From NCBI RefSeq assembly GCF_001865995.1, contig NZ_MLQQ01000001.1, positions 124,001-188,000 of the forward strand: a DNA stretch of 64,000 bases, given 5' to 3'. The notes under the pieces were generated by a model. It saw nothing but the letters and a program-made list of their open reading frames with translations. It was not told the DNA's origin and did not search any database. The position numbers were made by a program, and so were the translations under genes. Position 1 is the stretch's first letter; each line of letters opens with the position of its first letter. The stretch is from Anaerobacillus arseniciselenatis (GTDB taxonomy: Bacteria; Bacillota; Bacilli; Bacillales; Anaerobacillaceae). Of the stretch, positions 8,749 through 18,262 are shown piece after piece.

Positions 8749-9149
8749 GAACTACACTCCTAACATCAAATAAAATTGCTCTTAAATTCAACTATATGTA
8801 TTAGACGTTAGTAATCTAGTTTTGTTACAGATTTTTGTTTTATCTTAAACGTTTTATTCATCCTTGAAATATAGTGTGCAATATAGGGGGAGTGGCGCAA
8901 TATCACGGTGCTCCGAATTACGGGAGACTGTGCAGTAGAAATGCGCCCTTTCTAACACTAGATTTCTCTACTCTTATTTTGATACAGAGAAGAGTAATCA
9001 TTCGAGTGTTTCGATTACTTTTCTCTGGTTTTGAGCCGAGAAGAGTAATCAGTTTTTTTCGCATAAACAGATTACCTTTAGAAGGTGTGGGTGATTTGAC
9101 GCATACAGCTAAAGGGCACGCAAGAATTTTTCGCGTGACCTAACCGAGT

Positions 9150-9600
9150 TTCACATCAACTAAAAGGGAACACAAGACCTTCTCCCGTGCCCGTACGAAG
9201 CGTCACTTCACACAAAAGGTAACGCGAGACCTTCTCCCGTGCCCGTACAAAGCGTCACTTCACACAAAAGGTAACGCAAGACCTTCTCCCGTGCCCGTAC
9301 GAAGCGTCACTTCACACAAAAGGTAACGCGAGACCTTCTCCCGTGCCCGCACGAAGCGTCGCACTCGCCAAAAGGTAACGCAAGATCTTCTCGCGCTTCC
9401 GACCGAAGCGTCTCACTCACCAAAAGGTAACGCGAGACCTTCTCCCATGCCCGAACGAAGCGTCACTTCACACAAAAGGTAACGCGAGACCTTCTCCCAT
9501 GCCCGAACGAAGCGTCACTTCACACAAAAGGTAACGCAAGACCTTCTCCCGTGCCCGAACCGAGTGCCACATTCATCAAAAGGTAACGCAAAATCCTCAT
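9150..9600. repeat. 52-bp tandem repeat array D1 (about nine units)
   Basis: Units with a strict 52-bp period: GGTAACGC recurs with its T at 9220, 9272, 9324, 9376, 9428, 9480, 9532 and 9584. Each unit contains an inverted repeat around AACGCGAGACCTTCTCCCG and the strings CGAAGCGTCAC and CACAAAAGGTAACG. The right flank (9600-9660) matches the left flank of the second array at 45890 in reverse complement. The whole unit is conserved, with no variable spacer, so it is not CRISPR. The stretch 8749-9150 before it holds no convincing gene. Confidence 0.9.
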
Positions 9601-9690
9601 CATGCCCCACAGTACATGTCCGCCCAATTACTGCGCATCATCCCCAGACTGCACAGTTCATTTAACCGTTATCAAACTACCCTCTTAAAT

Positions 9691-10176
9691 CTACTCTCGT
9701 ACATCCCAACTCTCAAATCTTTCAACCTCTAACCCTAAAGATCTAGTTTCTAACCATTGAAAAGCTTTAACTACTAACGGAGAAACGTTGTCACTAGTTA
9801 CTTCCTCTTTACTAATCCATAATGCACCGTTCGCGTCCTGGCCTTCCACTTGATTCGGTTCATTAACCCCCCCACTCACAAGCTGGACCGAATAAAAGGC
9901 AGCAATATGATGGAGGTGTGTCACATTTCGCCACTGCCACGGTAACATAAAATCAATGACACCTAAGTTTCTCCTCACTTTTATTGCGAATCCTGTTTCT
10001 TCAAAAAATTCTCTACCCAACCCTTCCGTCAGGCTCTCACCAACTTCGAGACTTCCTCCTGGCAAATCAAAACGACTTTTATAAGGTCCAACGGTCTTAT
10101 TAACGACCAATAATTTTCCATTATTTTCACATATTCCATAAACTCCTAATGCACGATGATATTTTTCCCTTTTCAC
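9691..10176 (-). CDS. Nudix hydrolase
   Basis: A cytoplasmic hydrolase of nucleoside-diphosphate-linked compounds. The complete Nudix box GGSLEVGESLTEG...REFFEETGF is present, with the metal-binding glutamates of REFFEE. I prefer the GTG at 10176 (161 residues), because GGGAGGG lies 9 bases upstream. An ATG at 10212 (173 residues) has no visible ribosome binding site. The preferred start places the conserved fold after a short lead. There is no operon partner, and the substrate is not predictable. Confidence 0.9.
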   Translation of the reverse strand: MKREKYHRALGVYGICENNGKLLVVNKTVGPYKSRFDLPGGSLEVGESLTEGLGREFFEETGFAIKVRRNLGVIDFMLPWQWRNVTHLHHIAAFYSVQLVSGGVNEPNQVEGQDANGALWISKEEVTSDNVSPLVVKAFQWLETRSLGLEVERFESWDVRE

Positions 10177-10790
10177 AGGACCGATCCCTCCCAAATGTTC
10201 TTTTACATTCATTAAACCACATAACTAACTTTATCTTCTTCTGAGTTTGCAAAAACCTCAAAAAAAAATACCAACCTATATCTATAGAGAGTTCTAACGT
10301 ATTTTATTCTTCAAGGAATTGTATGACCCATATCCAAAAATGTAAAAGGTTCGCACCTCTTATTTAAGCACTTTAACTCGCTAAGTCTATATTTTCGCTC
10401 ACTTATTGAGTCGATGGTGTTTTCCATTTATTATAAAATTATATAGTTATTGGAATATAACTATATAAAGGATATAATTACTAACAATAAATTATGCGAT
10501 GCCCTCCACTTTACCATAACAAACCAAGTAATCAGATTTTTTAATCTTTTCTTAAAAGGGTTGAAAATATTTTAAAATACTATACAATCATAATTGTTAT
10601 GCAATTCAGTATAGTATCTATGGAGATCGCAGTTGGAAATATACAGAAAATTTAAAGAGTTGATATTTACCGCTCTCATTACCTAAACATTTCCTAAAAT
10701 ATTTTCTGAAGATGCAATGCCGAAATTAGTAGTAAGCTTTTGCCGGGACATCCGCCATACCATAAAAGAATGAATATGTTTTTCACGTTA
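10177..10790. other. Intergenic region without a recognisable gene
   Basis: AT-rich. It contains a palindrome TATAGTTAT...ATAACTATA at about 10440-10467. A promoter-like TTGAAA (10561) and TACAAT (10583) are 16 bases apart but lead into no real reading frame. I see no RNA structure with a terminator here. Confidence 0.4.
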
Positions 10791-10791
10791 A

Positions 10792-10906
10792 TGAATTTCA
10801 TAATTCATGATTCTCGCCACTAAGATCAATATATAGTTGCGTCAAAACCATTCGCAAACTATATATTGCATGATGTGGCTCATTTTTGGTAATTATGAAA
10901 TTCACT
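10792..10906. repeat. Palindromic repeat family A, copy 2
   Basis: A near-complete long hairpin. TGAATTTCATAATT at the left pairs with AATTATGAAATTCA at the right, with inner arms AATATATAGTTGCG and CGCAAACTATATATTG. It lies between the divergent Nudix and brnQ genes. Confidence 0.85.
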
Positions 10907-10998
10907 CACGTAGTATAAGAACGATAAACTTTTAATTAATGACGCGGAAGTAGAATGGTATTCCGACTAAACTCATCATTTTATCAGAAATATACTTT

Positions 10999-11012
10999 TG
11001 TAAGCGCTTTAT
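10999..11012 (+). promoter_or_regulatory. Possible CcpA (cre) site upstream of brnQ
   Basis: TGTAAGCGCTTTAT matches the cre consensus at 12 of 14 positions and lies about 115 bases before the brnQ start. This rests on weak sequence evidence only. Confidence 0.25.
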
Positions 11013-11127
11013 TCAATCGACGTACTCCTAAATCGATATGCCAACAGCCTTTGCGAAAAGAAAAACTACCAATCTATAAAGCCGGACAAAAGCTACCAAA
11101 CAAAAGACACACTTTGGAGGAAGTACA

Positions 11128-12447
11128 ATGAGAAAAAAAGACACTTTACTTGTTGGACTAATGTTATTTGCTTTATTTTTTGGTGCAGGGAATTTAATTT
11201 ATCCACCATTTTTAGGAATGGAGGCCGGTGAATCTTTTTGGTGGGCGATTAGTGGTTTTGTAATTACAGGAGTCGGCTTACCAATCATCGCTATTGCTGC
11301 AATCGCTATTGTCAAAGGTGGTGCTGAAGGGTTAGCAAATCGTGTTCACCCGCTATTTGGCCTAGTTTTTATTATGACTGTATACCTTGCCATCGGCCCA
11401 TTCTTCGCAATACCTCGTGGGGCGAATGTTGCTTATGAAATGGGAGTTAGACCTTTTGTTGAAGGTGGCCCAGTACTACTCATTTTTACAATCATCTTTT
11501 TCACCTTAGCTTATTTTGTCAGTTTAAATCCTTCAAAAATTGTGGAGCGTGTCGGCCAGTGGCTAACACCTGCTCTTCTACTGACAATTATCGCATTAGC
11601 AGTTGCTAGTTTTATCAACTTCGATCAAACTAGTTTAACGCCGAATGATAAATATGAAACTACTCCATTTTTCACTGGCTTCCTTGAAGGCTATTTAACG
11701 ATGGATACCATTGCGGCACTTGCTTTTGGAATAATCGTAATTAATGCCTTTAAGCAAAATGGAGTTACCGACCAACGTCAATTAATGAAAAAATCAATTA
11801 CAGCCGGTGCAATTGCTGGAATTGGATTAGCTTTCGTATACATTTCTATCGGTTGGATGGGGGTAAAAATGGCCCATTTCGGAACGTATGAAAACGGAAG
11901 TGAAATCCTTTCTAGCGGTGCTGAAATCCTTTTCGGTGCTGGTGGTAAATTGTTGTTAGGACTTATTGTTTTACTAGCATGTTTCTCTACTGTCGTTGGG
12001 TTAACAATTGCTTGTAGTCAATACTTTACAAGACATACAACAAAAATTAGTTATAAAACAATGGTCACAGCCATCATTTTGTTTAGTTTTGCTGTTTCAA
12101 ATCTCGGCTTAAATCAAATTATTTCATATTCAGTGCCAGCATTAGTGATGATCTATCCTATAACGATCGTCCTTATAGCACTTGCATTTTTACACCGCTT
12201 TTTCAAAGGTTCCCAAATGGTGTATCGTGGCGCTATTCTTTTAACTGGTCTAGTAAGTTTATATGACGGTTTAACTGCCTTTGGCATTCAAATGAACTTC
12301 ATCACACAATTAGTGGAGCTATTGCCGTTTGCTTCAATAGGTTTAGCTTGGTTAGTACCGGCAATTGTCGGTGGTATCGGCGGATATATCCTTGATAAAA
12401 ATAAAAACAACTCTAACCAAGGGGATAATCCGAAACAAGCTGCATAA
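11128..12447 (+). CDS. brnQ: Branched-chain amino acid:cation symporter BrnQ
   Basis: A 439-residue, roughly twelve-helix transporter of the LIVCS family that imports leucine, isoleucine and valine with sodium or protons. Family hallmarks seen are LFFGAGNLIYPPFLG near residues 16-31, the AIGPFFAIPRGANVAYE segment near 90-106, and the usual length. The ATG follows TTTGGAGGAAG. The C-terminal 20 residues are hydrophilic. A terminator follows directly, so it is a single-gene unit. A branched-chain aminotransferase lies at 55 kb, but is unlinked. Confidence 0.95.
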   Translation: MRKKDTLLVGLMLFALFFGAGNLIYPPFLGMEAGESFWWAISGFVITGVGLPIIAIAAIAIVKGGAEGLANRVHPLFGLVFIMTVYLAIGPFFAIPRGANVAYEMGVRPFVEGGPVLLIFTIIFFTLAYFVSLNPSKIVERVGQWLTPALLLTIIALAVASFINFDQTSLTPNDKYETTPFFTGFLEGYLTMDTIAALAFGIIVINAFKQNGVTDQRQLMKKSITAGAIAGIGLAFVYISIGWMGVKMAHFGTYENGSEILSSGAEILFGAGGKLLLGLIVLLACFSTVVGLTIACSQYFTRHTTKISYKTMVTAIILFSFAVSNLGLNQIISYSVPALVMIYPITIVLIALAFLHRFFKGSQMVYRGAILLTGLVSLYDGLTAFGIQMNFITQLVELLPFASIGLAWLVPAIVGGIGGYILDKNKNNSNQGDNPKQAA

Positions 12448-12453
12448 AAAAAG

Positions 12454-12503
12454 AACCCCCCATTATTTCTCCTTTATTATAGAGACAATGGGGGTTTGAT
12501 TTG
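12454..12503 (+). terminator. Terminator of brnQ
   Basis: AACCCCCCATT pairs with AATGGGGGTT across a 22-base loop and is followed by a T-rich tract. The A-run before it allows minus-strand use too. Confidence 0.75.
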
Positions 12504-12572
12504 TTAATATTCTACTAGTTACAGACATCATGTCCTCTCCCAGCTATCAAACCGAGGTCAATCTACCCTGTC

Positions 12573-13078
12573 TTACTTGCTTAACTCTTTTTTCACTAAA
12601 GATTGAATGATCAAATAAAACACCGCTAGCCAACCAATAAGTAACACTAATTCAAATCCTAAAAACTCTCCATTAAAAACACCGTTCATATTTTCAACGA
12701 CAACGACGCTCGGAATAAACTGAAGTACGTTGTGCCATTCCGGTAATTGCGGATAAAACGTTGCCGTCATGAAAAGAACGACCATAATGATCGATGAAAG
12801 TGCTGCCGATGTCTTCGAAGAGTGCAACAGTAATCCGATCACTAATCCAACTTGAATAAATAATATTCCTCCGATGACCATAAACACAAATACTCCAAAT
12901 AAATCGCTAGTAAAGCCCAAGTTTAAAAGGTACACAAACAGCTGTGACAGTAGTGAAAATAATAAAATGACTGAAGCTTTTGCTCTAATCACTTCCCGTA
13001 AAGAAAGTGGTGAAATAACTAATGCATCGAACCGAAAATTTCACCTTTATCAACAGAAAAGCTCACTTGATCTACCGC
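12573..13078 (-). pseudogene. Decayed ABC exporter (ATPase start fused to permease end)
   Basis: The minus strand first reads an ATPase-like piece, AVDQVSFSVDKGEIFG (13078 down to about 13030), the stretch that normally precedes Walker A, and then stops at TAG 13019-13021. In another frame the sequence continues as an ABC-2 permease half, DALVISPLSLREVIRAKASV and four hydrophobic segments, open down to 12573 (139 residues from the ATG at 12992). Walker A, the signature motif and the first half of the permease are missing. An internal deletion joined the two genes, so the locus cannot make a working transporter. Confidence 0.7.
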
Positions 13079-13082
13079 ACAT

Positions 13083-13112
13083 AAAAAGGCTGAAATTCTC
13101 ATTCAGCCTTTT
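13083..13112 (-). terminator. Terminator after the histidine kinase remnant
   Basis: AAAAGGCTGAA and TTCAGCCTTTT form a tight hairpin with T-rich sequence on the minus-strand 3' side. It overlaps the stop of the kinase remnant. Confidence 0.6.
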
Positions 13113-13201
13113 GGAGGAAACTTTACGATTATTGAGGTCCCTACGGAAGGTTTGCTAATGATATCAAACGTTCCGCCTTCCTCTACTACTCGCTCACGCA
13201 T
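13103..13201 (-). pseudogene. C-terminal fragment of a NarL-type sensor histidine kinase
   Basis: A 32-residue frame, MRERVVEEGGTFDII then SKPSVGTSIIVKFPP, matches the G2 box and end of the ATPase domain of LiaS/DesK-type histidine kinases. It is preceded by an in-frame stop, so the sensor, dimerisation and most of the ATPase parts are gone. It sits beside the decayed ABC exporter. Such kinases often accompany ABC-2 exporters of the YvfR/YvfS type, which suggests the whole locus decayed together. Confidence 0.6.
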
Positions 13202-13413
13202 ATTTTAATCTTCTCAAGCTAGGTTGTAAATGTCGGCCGACTTTCTTTATCATCATCTTACTAAAACCTGCCAGTTACATCAATACGATGGTGTTTTTCC
13301 ATTTGTAGCCATGTAAATAATTACGCCTTTTGGGTACTAATAATGATAAGAAGACAAATCGTGTATGTACGACCATTTTTTTAGCTGTATTGATGTAGGA
13401 GGATTAACAACAT

Positions 13414-14091
13414 ATGAAAAGGATATTGCCAGGCTCAATTTTATCTTTTAATCAATATGGGCATTTAAAAATACCGAAAGCTGTAAAATGTGAATGTCCC
13501 GAGTGCGGAAAGACAACTGCTTTTATTCTAAAATCAAATTACCAAGCGAATAAAATTGGGTTATTCTCACAAGGAAATTGTCCATTTTGTAAAGTGACAT
13601 CTTCATTTGTTATTATGTTAAAAGAGAATCATACTGGAACGAATGAAGCTGCTGATGTGTTTATTTATGATCAACGGCAACCTTTGCATCAAATCGAGAA
13701 ACAGCCAGACATACCAGGTGATTTAATTCGCTCATACCGTTCAGCCTTAAAAGTTCACCAATCTAATGACCCTCTCGCAACAGCCGTAATGAGTAAGCGG
13801 GTACTTGAAAGTGTATTAAAAAATTTTCTCGGTGAGGATACGAACGGTTTACCTTTAGCAGATCGTTTTAAACAGTTGCCGAGTCACATCGACTTATCAA
13901 AACCAATATCATCCTTAAGTCATCTTATTGATCGTGACAGCACTTTGCAACAAATGCTTGACCTCGAACATGACCTTGATGATGAAATGGCAGAACTTTT
14001 AATGGATTTATTAAACGGACTTATTGAATACTTATATGTTCTTCCTGCAAAACTTGAAATGACACACGGTAGAATTGAAGAGAAGCTATAA
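13414..14091 (+). CDS. DUF4145 domain protein with zinc ribbon
   Basis: A 225-residue cytoplasmic protein. Residues about 25-65 contain two cysteine pairs (CECPECG and NCPFC) typical of a zinc ribbon. Residues about 115-200 form an all-helical region with AVMSKRVLESVLKNFLG, the pattern of DUF4145, found in restriction-enzyme subunits and standalone proteins. The ATG has GGAGGATT upstream. No restriction or defence genes are adjacent, so the function is unknown. It is a single gene, with an intergenic remnant region to its left. Confidence 0.75.
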   Translation: MKRILPGSILSFNQYGHLKIPKAVKCECPECGKTTAFILKSNYQANKIGLFSQGNCPFCKVTSSFVIMLKENHTGTNEAADVFIYDQRQPLHQIEKQPDIPGDLIRSYRSALKVHQSNDPLATAVMSKRVLESVLKNFLGEDTNGLPLADRFKQLPSHIDLSKPISSLSHLIDRDSTLQQMLDLEHDLDDEMAELLMDLLNGLIEYLYVLPAKLEMTHGRIEEKL

Positions 14092-14120
14092 GCCCGACTA
14101 CAAAATAATAGCCTTCCTCC

Positions 14121-14156
14121 TAAAAAATAAAAGCTCGCCAATTAATATGGCGAGCT
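14121..14156 (-). terminator. Bidirectional terminator
   Basis: AGCTCGCCA (14132-14140) pairs with TGGCGAGCT (14148-14156). The A-rich side gives a U-tract for the minus-strand gene ending at 14157, and it also lies 40 bases after the DUF4145 gene. Confidence 0.75.
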
Positions 14157-14351
14157 CTACTCTACTACTGAGTTACAAATATTAAGATAGTTACAATCTA
14201 TTTTGAGTCCTCGATCTTTAAATATTTCGTCAATCAATTCTACCTCTATACACATCGCCTCTGTCAAAATGCCCTCATTGATATTTTTATTAATTTCTTC
14301 ATAAAACTGAACTAATAATTCATCTGGTAATTTTTTGTACAAATTTGACAT
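14157..14351 (-). CDS. Small acidic protein, weakly Sda-like
   Basis: A 64-residue protein. The ATG at 14351 is chosen because TAGGTGGG lies just before it; the frame is open to 14396. The sequence LPDELLVQFYEEINK followed by EIFKDRGL resembles in outline the helical hairpin of the sporulation checkpoint inhibitor Sda (LSDELLIESY...EIKRRSL). It is longer, and the insertion between the helices is larger. The match is weak and by eye only. It is otherwise an unassigned small helical protein. Confidence 0.6.
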   Translation of the reverse strand: MSNLYKKLPDELLVQFYEEINKNINEGILTEAMCIEVELIDEIFKDRGLKIDCNYLNICNSVVE

Positions 14352-14451
14352 ACGATCCCACCTAATCGAATTTTCTAAATCTTCTATATAATACACTAAA
14401 ATTAATTATCGGTAAAATTATATGCTTGGCCTTGGCACTTTATTTCATACA

Positions 14452-14497
14452 AAAACTCACTTTACGCATGAATATTTACATACGTAAAGTGAGTTTT
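14452..14497 (-). terminator. Terminator of the YebC-family gene
   Basis: AAAACTCACTTTACG pairs with CGTAAAGTGAGTTTT across a short loop. It is symmetrical enough to act on both strands, and lies 17 bases after the stop at 14514. Confidence 0.8.
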
Positions 14498-14513
14498 CAA
14501 TTTCAAGATATTC

Positions 14514-15230
14514 TTAACCTAAATCAACATTATGATAAACTTGCTGCACGTCTTCTAAATCTTCTAGGGCATCAATTAATTTTTCAAATTGTTCTTGGGC
14601 ATCTTCCGGTAATGTCACATCCGATTGTGCAAGCATCGTTAACTCTGCGACTGTAAAGTCTGTAACACCAACACTTCTGAATGCTTCTTGAACAGCATGG
14701 AATTGATCAGGTTCGGCATATACGATCACTGTGTCCTCTTCATCTAAAATGTCTCGTACATCAATATCTGCTTCCATTAATAATTCAAGAGTTTCATCTG
14801 CATTTTTTCCTTCTACACCGATTACAGCTGTTGCATCAAACATATAAGATACCGATCCACTTACGCCCATATTTCCGCCGTTTTTATTAAAGGCAGAACG
14901 AACTTCTGCAGCGGTACGGTTGACATTATTCGTTAAGGCATCGACGATGATCATTGATCCGTTCGGGCCAAAACCTTCATAACGAAGTTCATCATAGCTT
15001 TCTTCTGATCCGCCTTTTGCTTTTTCTAGTGCACGGTCTATAATTGCTTTCGGTACGTTATATGTTTTTGCACGCTCGATCACGAATTTCAACGCTTGGT
15101 TAGATTCTGGATCCGGTTCACCACGCTTCGCTGTTACGTAAATTTCGAGCCCGAACTTCGAATAAATACGACTTGTATTTTTGTCTTTTGCTGCTTTTTT
15201 CTCTTTAATATTGTTCCACTTACGTCCCAT
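14514..15230 (-). CDS. YebC/PmpR-family protein (YeeN/YeeI type)
   Basis: A 238-residue member of the YebC/PmpR family, which acts as a transcriptional regulator or, in recent work on the family, helps ribosomes through difficult proline motifs. The N-terminus [16 protein letters not shown] followed by SRIYSKFG is that of the short-loop YeeN/YeeI subgroup rather than classical YebC (MAGHSKW). The [14 protein letters not shown] motif is intact. The ATG at 15230 is preferred over the open frame to 15296, since all relatives start at MGRKW and GCGAG precedes it. Monocistronic with its own terminator. Confidence 0.93.
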   Translation of the reverse strand: MGRKWNNIKEKKAAKDKNTSRIYSKFGLEIYVTAKRGEPDPESNQALKFVIERAKTYNVPKAIIDRALEKAKGGSEESYDELRYEGFGPNGSMIIVDALTNNVNRTAAEVRSAFNKNGGNMGVSGSVSYMFDATAVIGVEGKNADETLELLMEADIDVRDILDEEDTVIVYAEPDQFHAVQEAFRSVGVTDFTVAELTMLAQSDVTLPEDAQEQFEKLIDALEDLEDVQQVYHNVDLG

Positions 15231-15432
15231 TATGGTCATCTCGCTTTCGAATCTGAATCTAAAGTTTCTTTTCAATTGCCCCTCGATTTTGAGCAATCTT
15301 CACTAGTTAATATTATACATCAACTGCAGTATTTGTTAAGTGGGTTTAACGAAAAAGAGAGACACATTGCGTCCTCTCCACTTCGTAAATGTAACGATCA
15401 CTCTTAACCGCGGACTACAAACGCAAAGCTAA

Positions 15433-15969
15433 TCAAAGCGACCTTATCTTCCTTACGAGCCCAACAAGCCCTCTACTCCCTAAAAATAAAGCGATCCCTA
15501 ATACTAACTGAACGATCTTTTCAATCACCCCAAACCAGAATCCGTATTTTAGTCGGGGGTCGATCAAATGGTTAGCTACATCTTTTATTTGTATGTACTC
15601 CGGGATCATTGAGAAAAGTTGTGGAAGTGTATTTACAATGAGAAATAACCCTATTGCTGAAAAAGCAATAGACTGAATCTCGGTAGCACTGATTTGCATA
15701 TCTGATTGATCGCTTTCTTGATCAGGTAATAAAAGAAACGAACTTATTTTTTTAGCAAAAATCCACAGTAAAATACTAAACATCAGCAATACAAAAAATG
15801 GAGCAAGGTTAAACCATGCATTTACCGAGTTAGCGTTATATTGCATTAATGAATCATAAAATAAAGGTAAAACGTAATAATTCGCCACCCTCGCTAAATG
15901 AAGCAACGACTGCAACAAAATATAAATAGCAAGCAACCTTAACCCTATAAAAGCTATTTTTCTAGCCAT
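15433..15969 (-). CDS. Four-TM membrane protein, unknown function
   Basis: A 178-residue protein with about four hydrophobic segments and a short polar loop (DQESDQSDM) near the middle. The ATG at 15969 (MARKIAF) is chosen because TGGAGG lies 7 bases ahead; the upstream extension to 16041 is less hydrophobic and has no ribosome binding site. No family recognised. It is divergent from the DUF418 gene. Confidence 0.7.
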   Translation of the reverse strand: MARKIAFIGLRLLAIYILLQSLLHLARVANYYVLPLFYDSLMQYNANSVNAWFNLAPFFVLLMFSILLWIFAKKISSFLLLPDQESDQSDMQISATEIQSIAFSAIGLFLIVNTLPQLFSMIPEYIQIKDVANHLIDPRLKYGFWFGVIEKIVQLVLGIALFLGSRGLVGLVRKIRSL

Positions 15970-16217
15970 CTCCAAACCTCCAAAACTATAAAATATTTTA
16001 GTGCATTCTACTAATATTACGAGTGTAACTCTATTCTCCACATATCGTTCCTATATCCGTATCCTACTTAATAAGTATGTACATATTTTACCATTGATTT
16101 CTAAAAAAAATTAGACCCAAAACAAATATTGAAATTTTAAAAAACTTCAATATTTCGTCACCAATCTCCCCTTTTTAATGGTAAAATTAACCTTGGTAAA
16201 AAAGGAGGGGGAATTTT

Positions 16218-17456
16218 GTGAAGCAGAATGATCATTTTGCACCTACTTCAAAAAACGAACGAATTGTTACACTCGACATTATTCGAGCAATTGCACTTTT
16301 AGGGATTTTATCAGTCAATATGAAGTATTTTGCAACACCGGCAATTCAAGCAGAGATGGCCGGCATCACTTATGCCAACACATTACTAGATCAAATTAGT
16401 CAATGGTTCATATTTCTGTTTGCTGAAGTGAAGTTTATTTCGATGTTTTCGATGTTATTTGGAATTGGTTTTTTATTGTTTATGGAACGTGGGGAAAGAC
16501 GAGGCGTAAATGTGAAGAAACTATTTAAACGACGACTGCTCGTACTTTTATGCTTCGGACTAATCCACATCTTTTTCATATGGCACGGTGACATTCTTAC
16601 CTTTTATGCCCTTTTAGGATTTGTATTACTTTTAACGAAGGCAAAGAAACCGAAATTTTTATTAAAGGCATCTTTCATTACAATGGCGGTTCCAATTACA
16701 TTTTTTCTTATAATCGCTTTGTTATTATCATCCGTAGAACAAAATCCTTCGCCTGAACAGCAAGCAACCTTTGAAAACGAAGTAAATAGAATTGTTGAGG
16801 TTTATAGTACAGGTAGTTACGGCGAAATATTTGTGCAAAGAATTAACGACATTGCGTTTATGATTGTCGGGAACTTCTTTCTTATTGGTGTTATTTTAAC
16901 GATGTTCTTCTTCGGAATGTATTTATGGAAAACGGAAATATTTACGAATACAACGGAAAATATTGCTCGGGTAAAAAAAATTGCTATAACCTCTTTAATG
17001 ATTGCAATACCTGGTCTTATTTTAGCAACTATAGGTAAATTATTGATTGATGGTGGCGAGTCACCTTGGTATTTTGTGCAATATGCTGGACTTTTTATGA
17101 GTGGCCCTACTTTAAGTATCTTTTACATTATGAGTCTATTACTACTGTTTGAAAACAAACAACGTCTTGCTCGTGTCGCTCGTTTTTTACAACCTGTCGG
17201 AAAAATGGCTCTTACAAACTATTTAATGCAATCGATCATGGTTACCTTTATTTATTATAGCTACGGTTTTGGTTTATTCGGACAAATCGGTCCGTTTTAC
17301 GGCCTGTTAATTACATTCGGAATCTTTGCCGTCCAAATCGTTTACAGCTATTTCTGGATGAAAAAATTCAACTACGGTCCTATGGAATGGTTATGGAGAA
17401 GGTTGACGTACGGAAAAGAATCTGTGAACAAAAGTTTGTTTGAGAAAGCACAATAA
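16218..17456 (+). CDS. DUF418 family membrane protein (YeiB-like)
   Basis: A 412-residue membrane protein with about ten hydrophobic segments. The N-terminus ERIVTLDIIRAIALLGILSVN is the typical opening of the HGSNAT/DUF418 membrane fold, and the C-terminal half (GKMALTNYLMQS, then MEWLWRRLTYG) is the conserved DUF418 domain. The start is GTG with GGAGGGGG upstream. Members are widespread in Bacillus and of unknown function; an acyltransferase-like role has been suggested for the wider fold. A tiny frame follows 13 bases downstream. Confidence 0.9.
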   Translation: MKQNDHFAPTSKNERIVTLDIIRAIALLGILSVNMKYFATPAIQAEMAGITYANTLLDQISQWFIFLFAEVKFISMFSMLFGIGFLLFMERGERRGVNVKKLFKRRLLVLLCFGLIHIFFIWHGDILTFYALLGFVLLLTKAKKPKFLLKASFITMAVPITFFLIIALLLSSVEQNPSPEQQATFENEVNRIVEVYSTGSYGEIFVQRINDIAFMIVGNFFLIGVILTMFFFGMYLWKTEIFTNTTENIARVKKIAITSLMIAIPGLILATIGKLLIDGGESPWYFVQYAGLFMSGPTLSIFYIMSLLLLFENKQRLARVARFLQPVGKMALTNYLMQSIMVTFIYYSYGFGLFGQIGPFYGLLITFGIFAVQIVYSYFWMKKFNYGPMEWLWRRLTYGKESVNKSLFEKAQ

Positions 17457-17469
17457 GCGAGGGACAATT

Positions 17470-17574
17470 ATGGAGAAAAGGGAAGACACCGTCTGGTCAT
17501 TAAGGGAAATCGTACTAGAGGAGATTTTACCGTTAACTGGGAGAAGTAAACTAGAATTGAGTAATAATATATAA
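17470..17574 (+). CDS. Very small open reading frame (34 residues)
   Basis: Begins with ATG behind GAGGGAC, 13 bases after the DUF418 stop, and reads MEKREDTVWSLREIVLEE to a TAA at 17572. The composition is protein-like and amphipathic, so it may be a small peptide or the remnant of a DUF418-linked gene. There is no known family. Confidence 0.3.
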   Translation: MEKREDTVWSLREIVLEEILPLTGRSKLELSNNI

Positions 17575-17647
17575 AAGTATGAGACGTTGCACATAAACCA
17601 AACTATTTATAATACAATTATAACAAGGGAAATTTCTATAACAGCAT

Positions 17648-17684
17648 AAAGGATTTTGGTTATTCCAAATCCTTTTCCTTTTTA
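17648..17684 (+). terminator. Terminator after the DUF418 unit
   Basis: AAAGGATTTTGG pairs with CCAAATCCTTTT and is followed by CCTTTTTAT. Confidence 0.6.
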
Positions 17685-17743
17685 TCCAGTTTAATAGTTT
17701 CGTTAAATTTATTGAAAACTAGAAAACTTAGAGGTGATTACAT

Positions 17744-18181
17744 ATGTACACTGAACGAGGCACTGATTATCAAACCCCAGCCCACGAGAACCCAGCTGGG
17801 TTTTGGGAAAGATTATTTGCATTACTTTTAGACGGACTTATTGTACACCTACCTATTGTTTTAATTAGTTTAATTATTTTCGGACAAAGAGAAATATTCT
17901 CAGATATCGTTATGTTTTTATATGGCATCATCCTCCCGGTTGTATGGTATGGATATACCGTAGGAAAAAGAATCATGGGGATCCGTATCGTTAAATTTAA
18001 CGGTGAACAAGTAGGGATTGGTACGATGTTAATGCGTGACCTCGTTTCGAGGTTTATCTATTTAATTTCATTTGGGATCTTAGTTATTGTTAGTATATTT
18101 ATGGTTGCGCTTAGAGAAGATAAACGTGCTATCCATGATTTCATTGCTGGAACCTGTGTTACATTTCATAAACCAGAATGA
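17744..18181 (+). CDS. RDD family membrane protein
   Basis: A 145-residue protein with the RDD domain: the first helix begins GFWERLFALLLDGLIV (the usual R..D pattern), there is a YTVGKRIMGIRIV loop, and REDKRAIHDFIAGT near the end. Three or four membrane segments. The function of most RDD proteins is unknown, though some Bacillus-group members have been linked to sodium/proton exchange. The ATG has GAGGTGATTAC ahead. Single gene. Confidence 0.85.
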   Translation: MYTERGTDYQTPAHENPAGFWERLFALLLDGLIVHLPIVLISLIIFGQREIFSDIVMFLYGIILPVVWYGYTVGKRIMGIRIVKFNGEQVGIGTMLMRDLVSRFIYLISFGILVIVSIFMVALREDKRAIHDFIAGTCVTFHKPE

Positions 18182-18262
18182 AAATTTAATTTCCAAAAAG
18201 CAGTGCGTTACTGACACTATAATGTTCAGCTCGTCATTGAATCACCATATTTTCACGGTTTA

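Noticed and set aside
8874-9143. 89-codon plus-strand frame before the tandem array
   Set aside because: Composition and lack of a ribosome binding site suggest chance openness in repeat-like sequence.
9150-9600. CRISPR array
   Set aside because: The period is regular, but the whole 52-bp unit is conserved from copy to copy. There are no unique spacers and no cas genes in the window.
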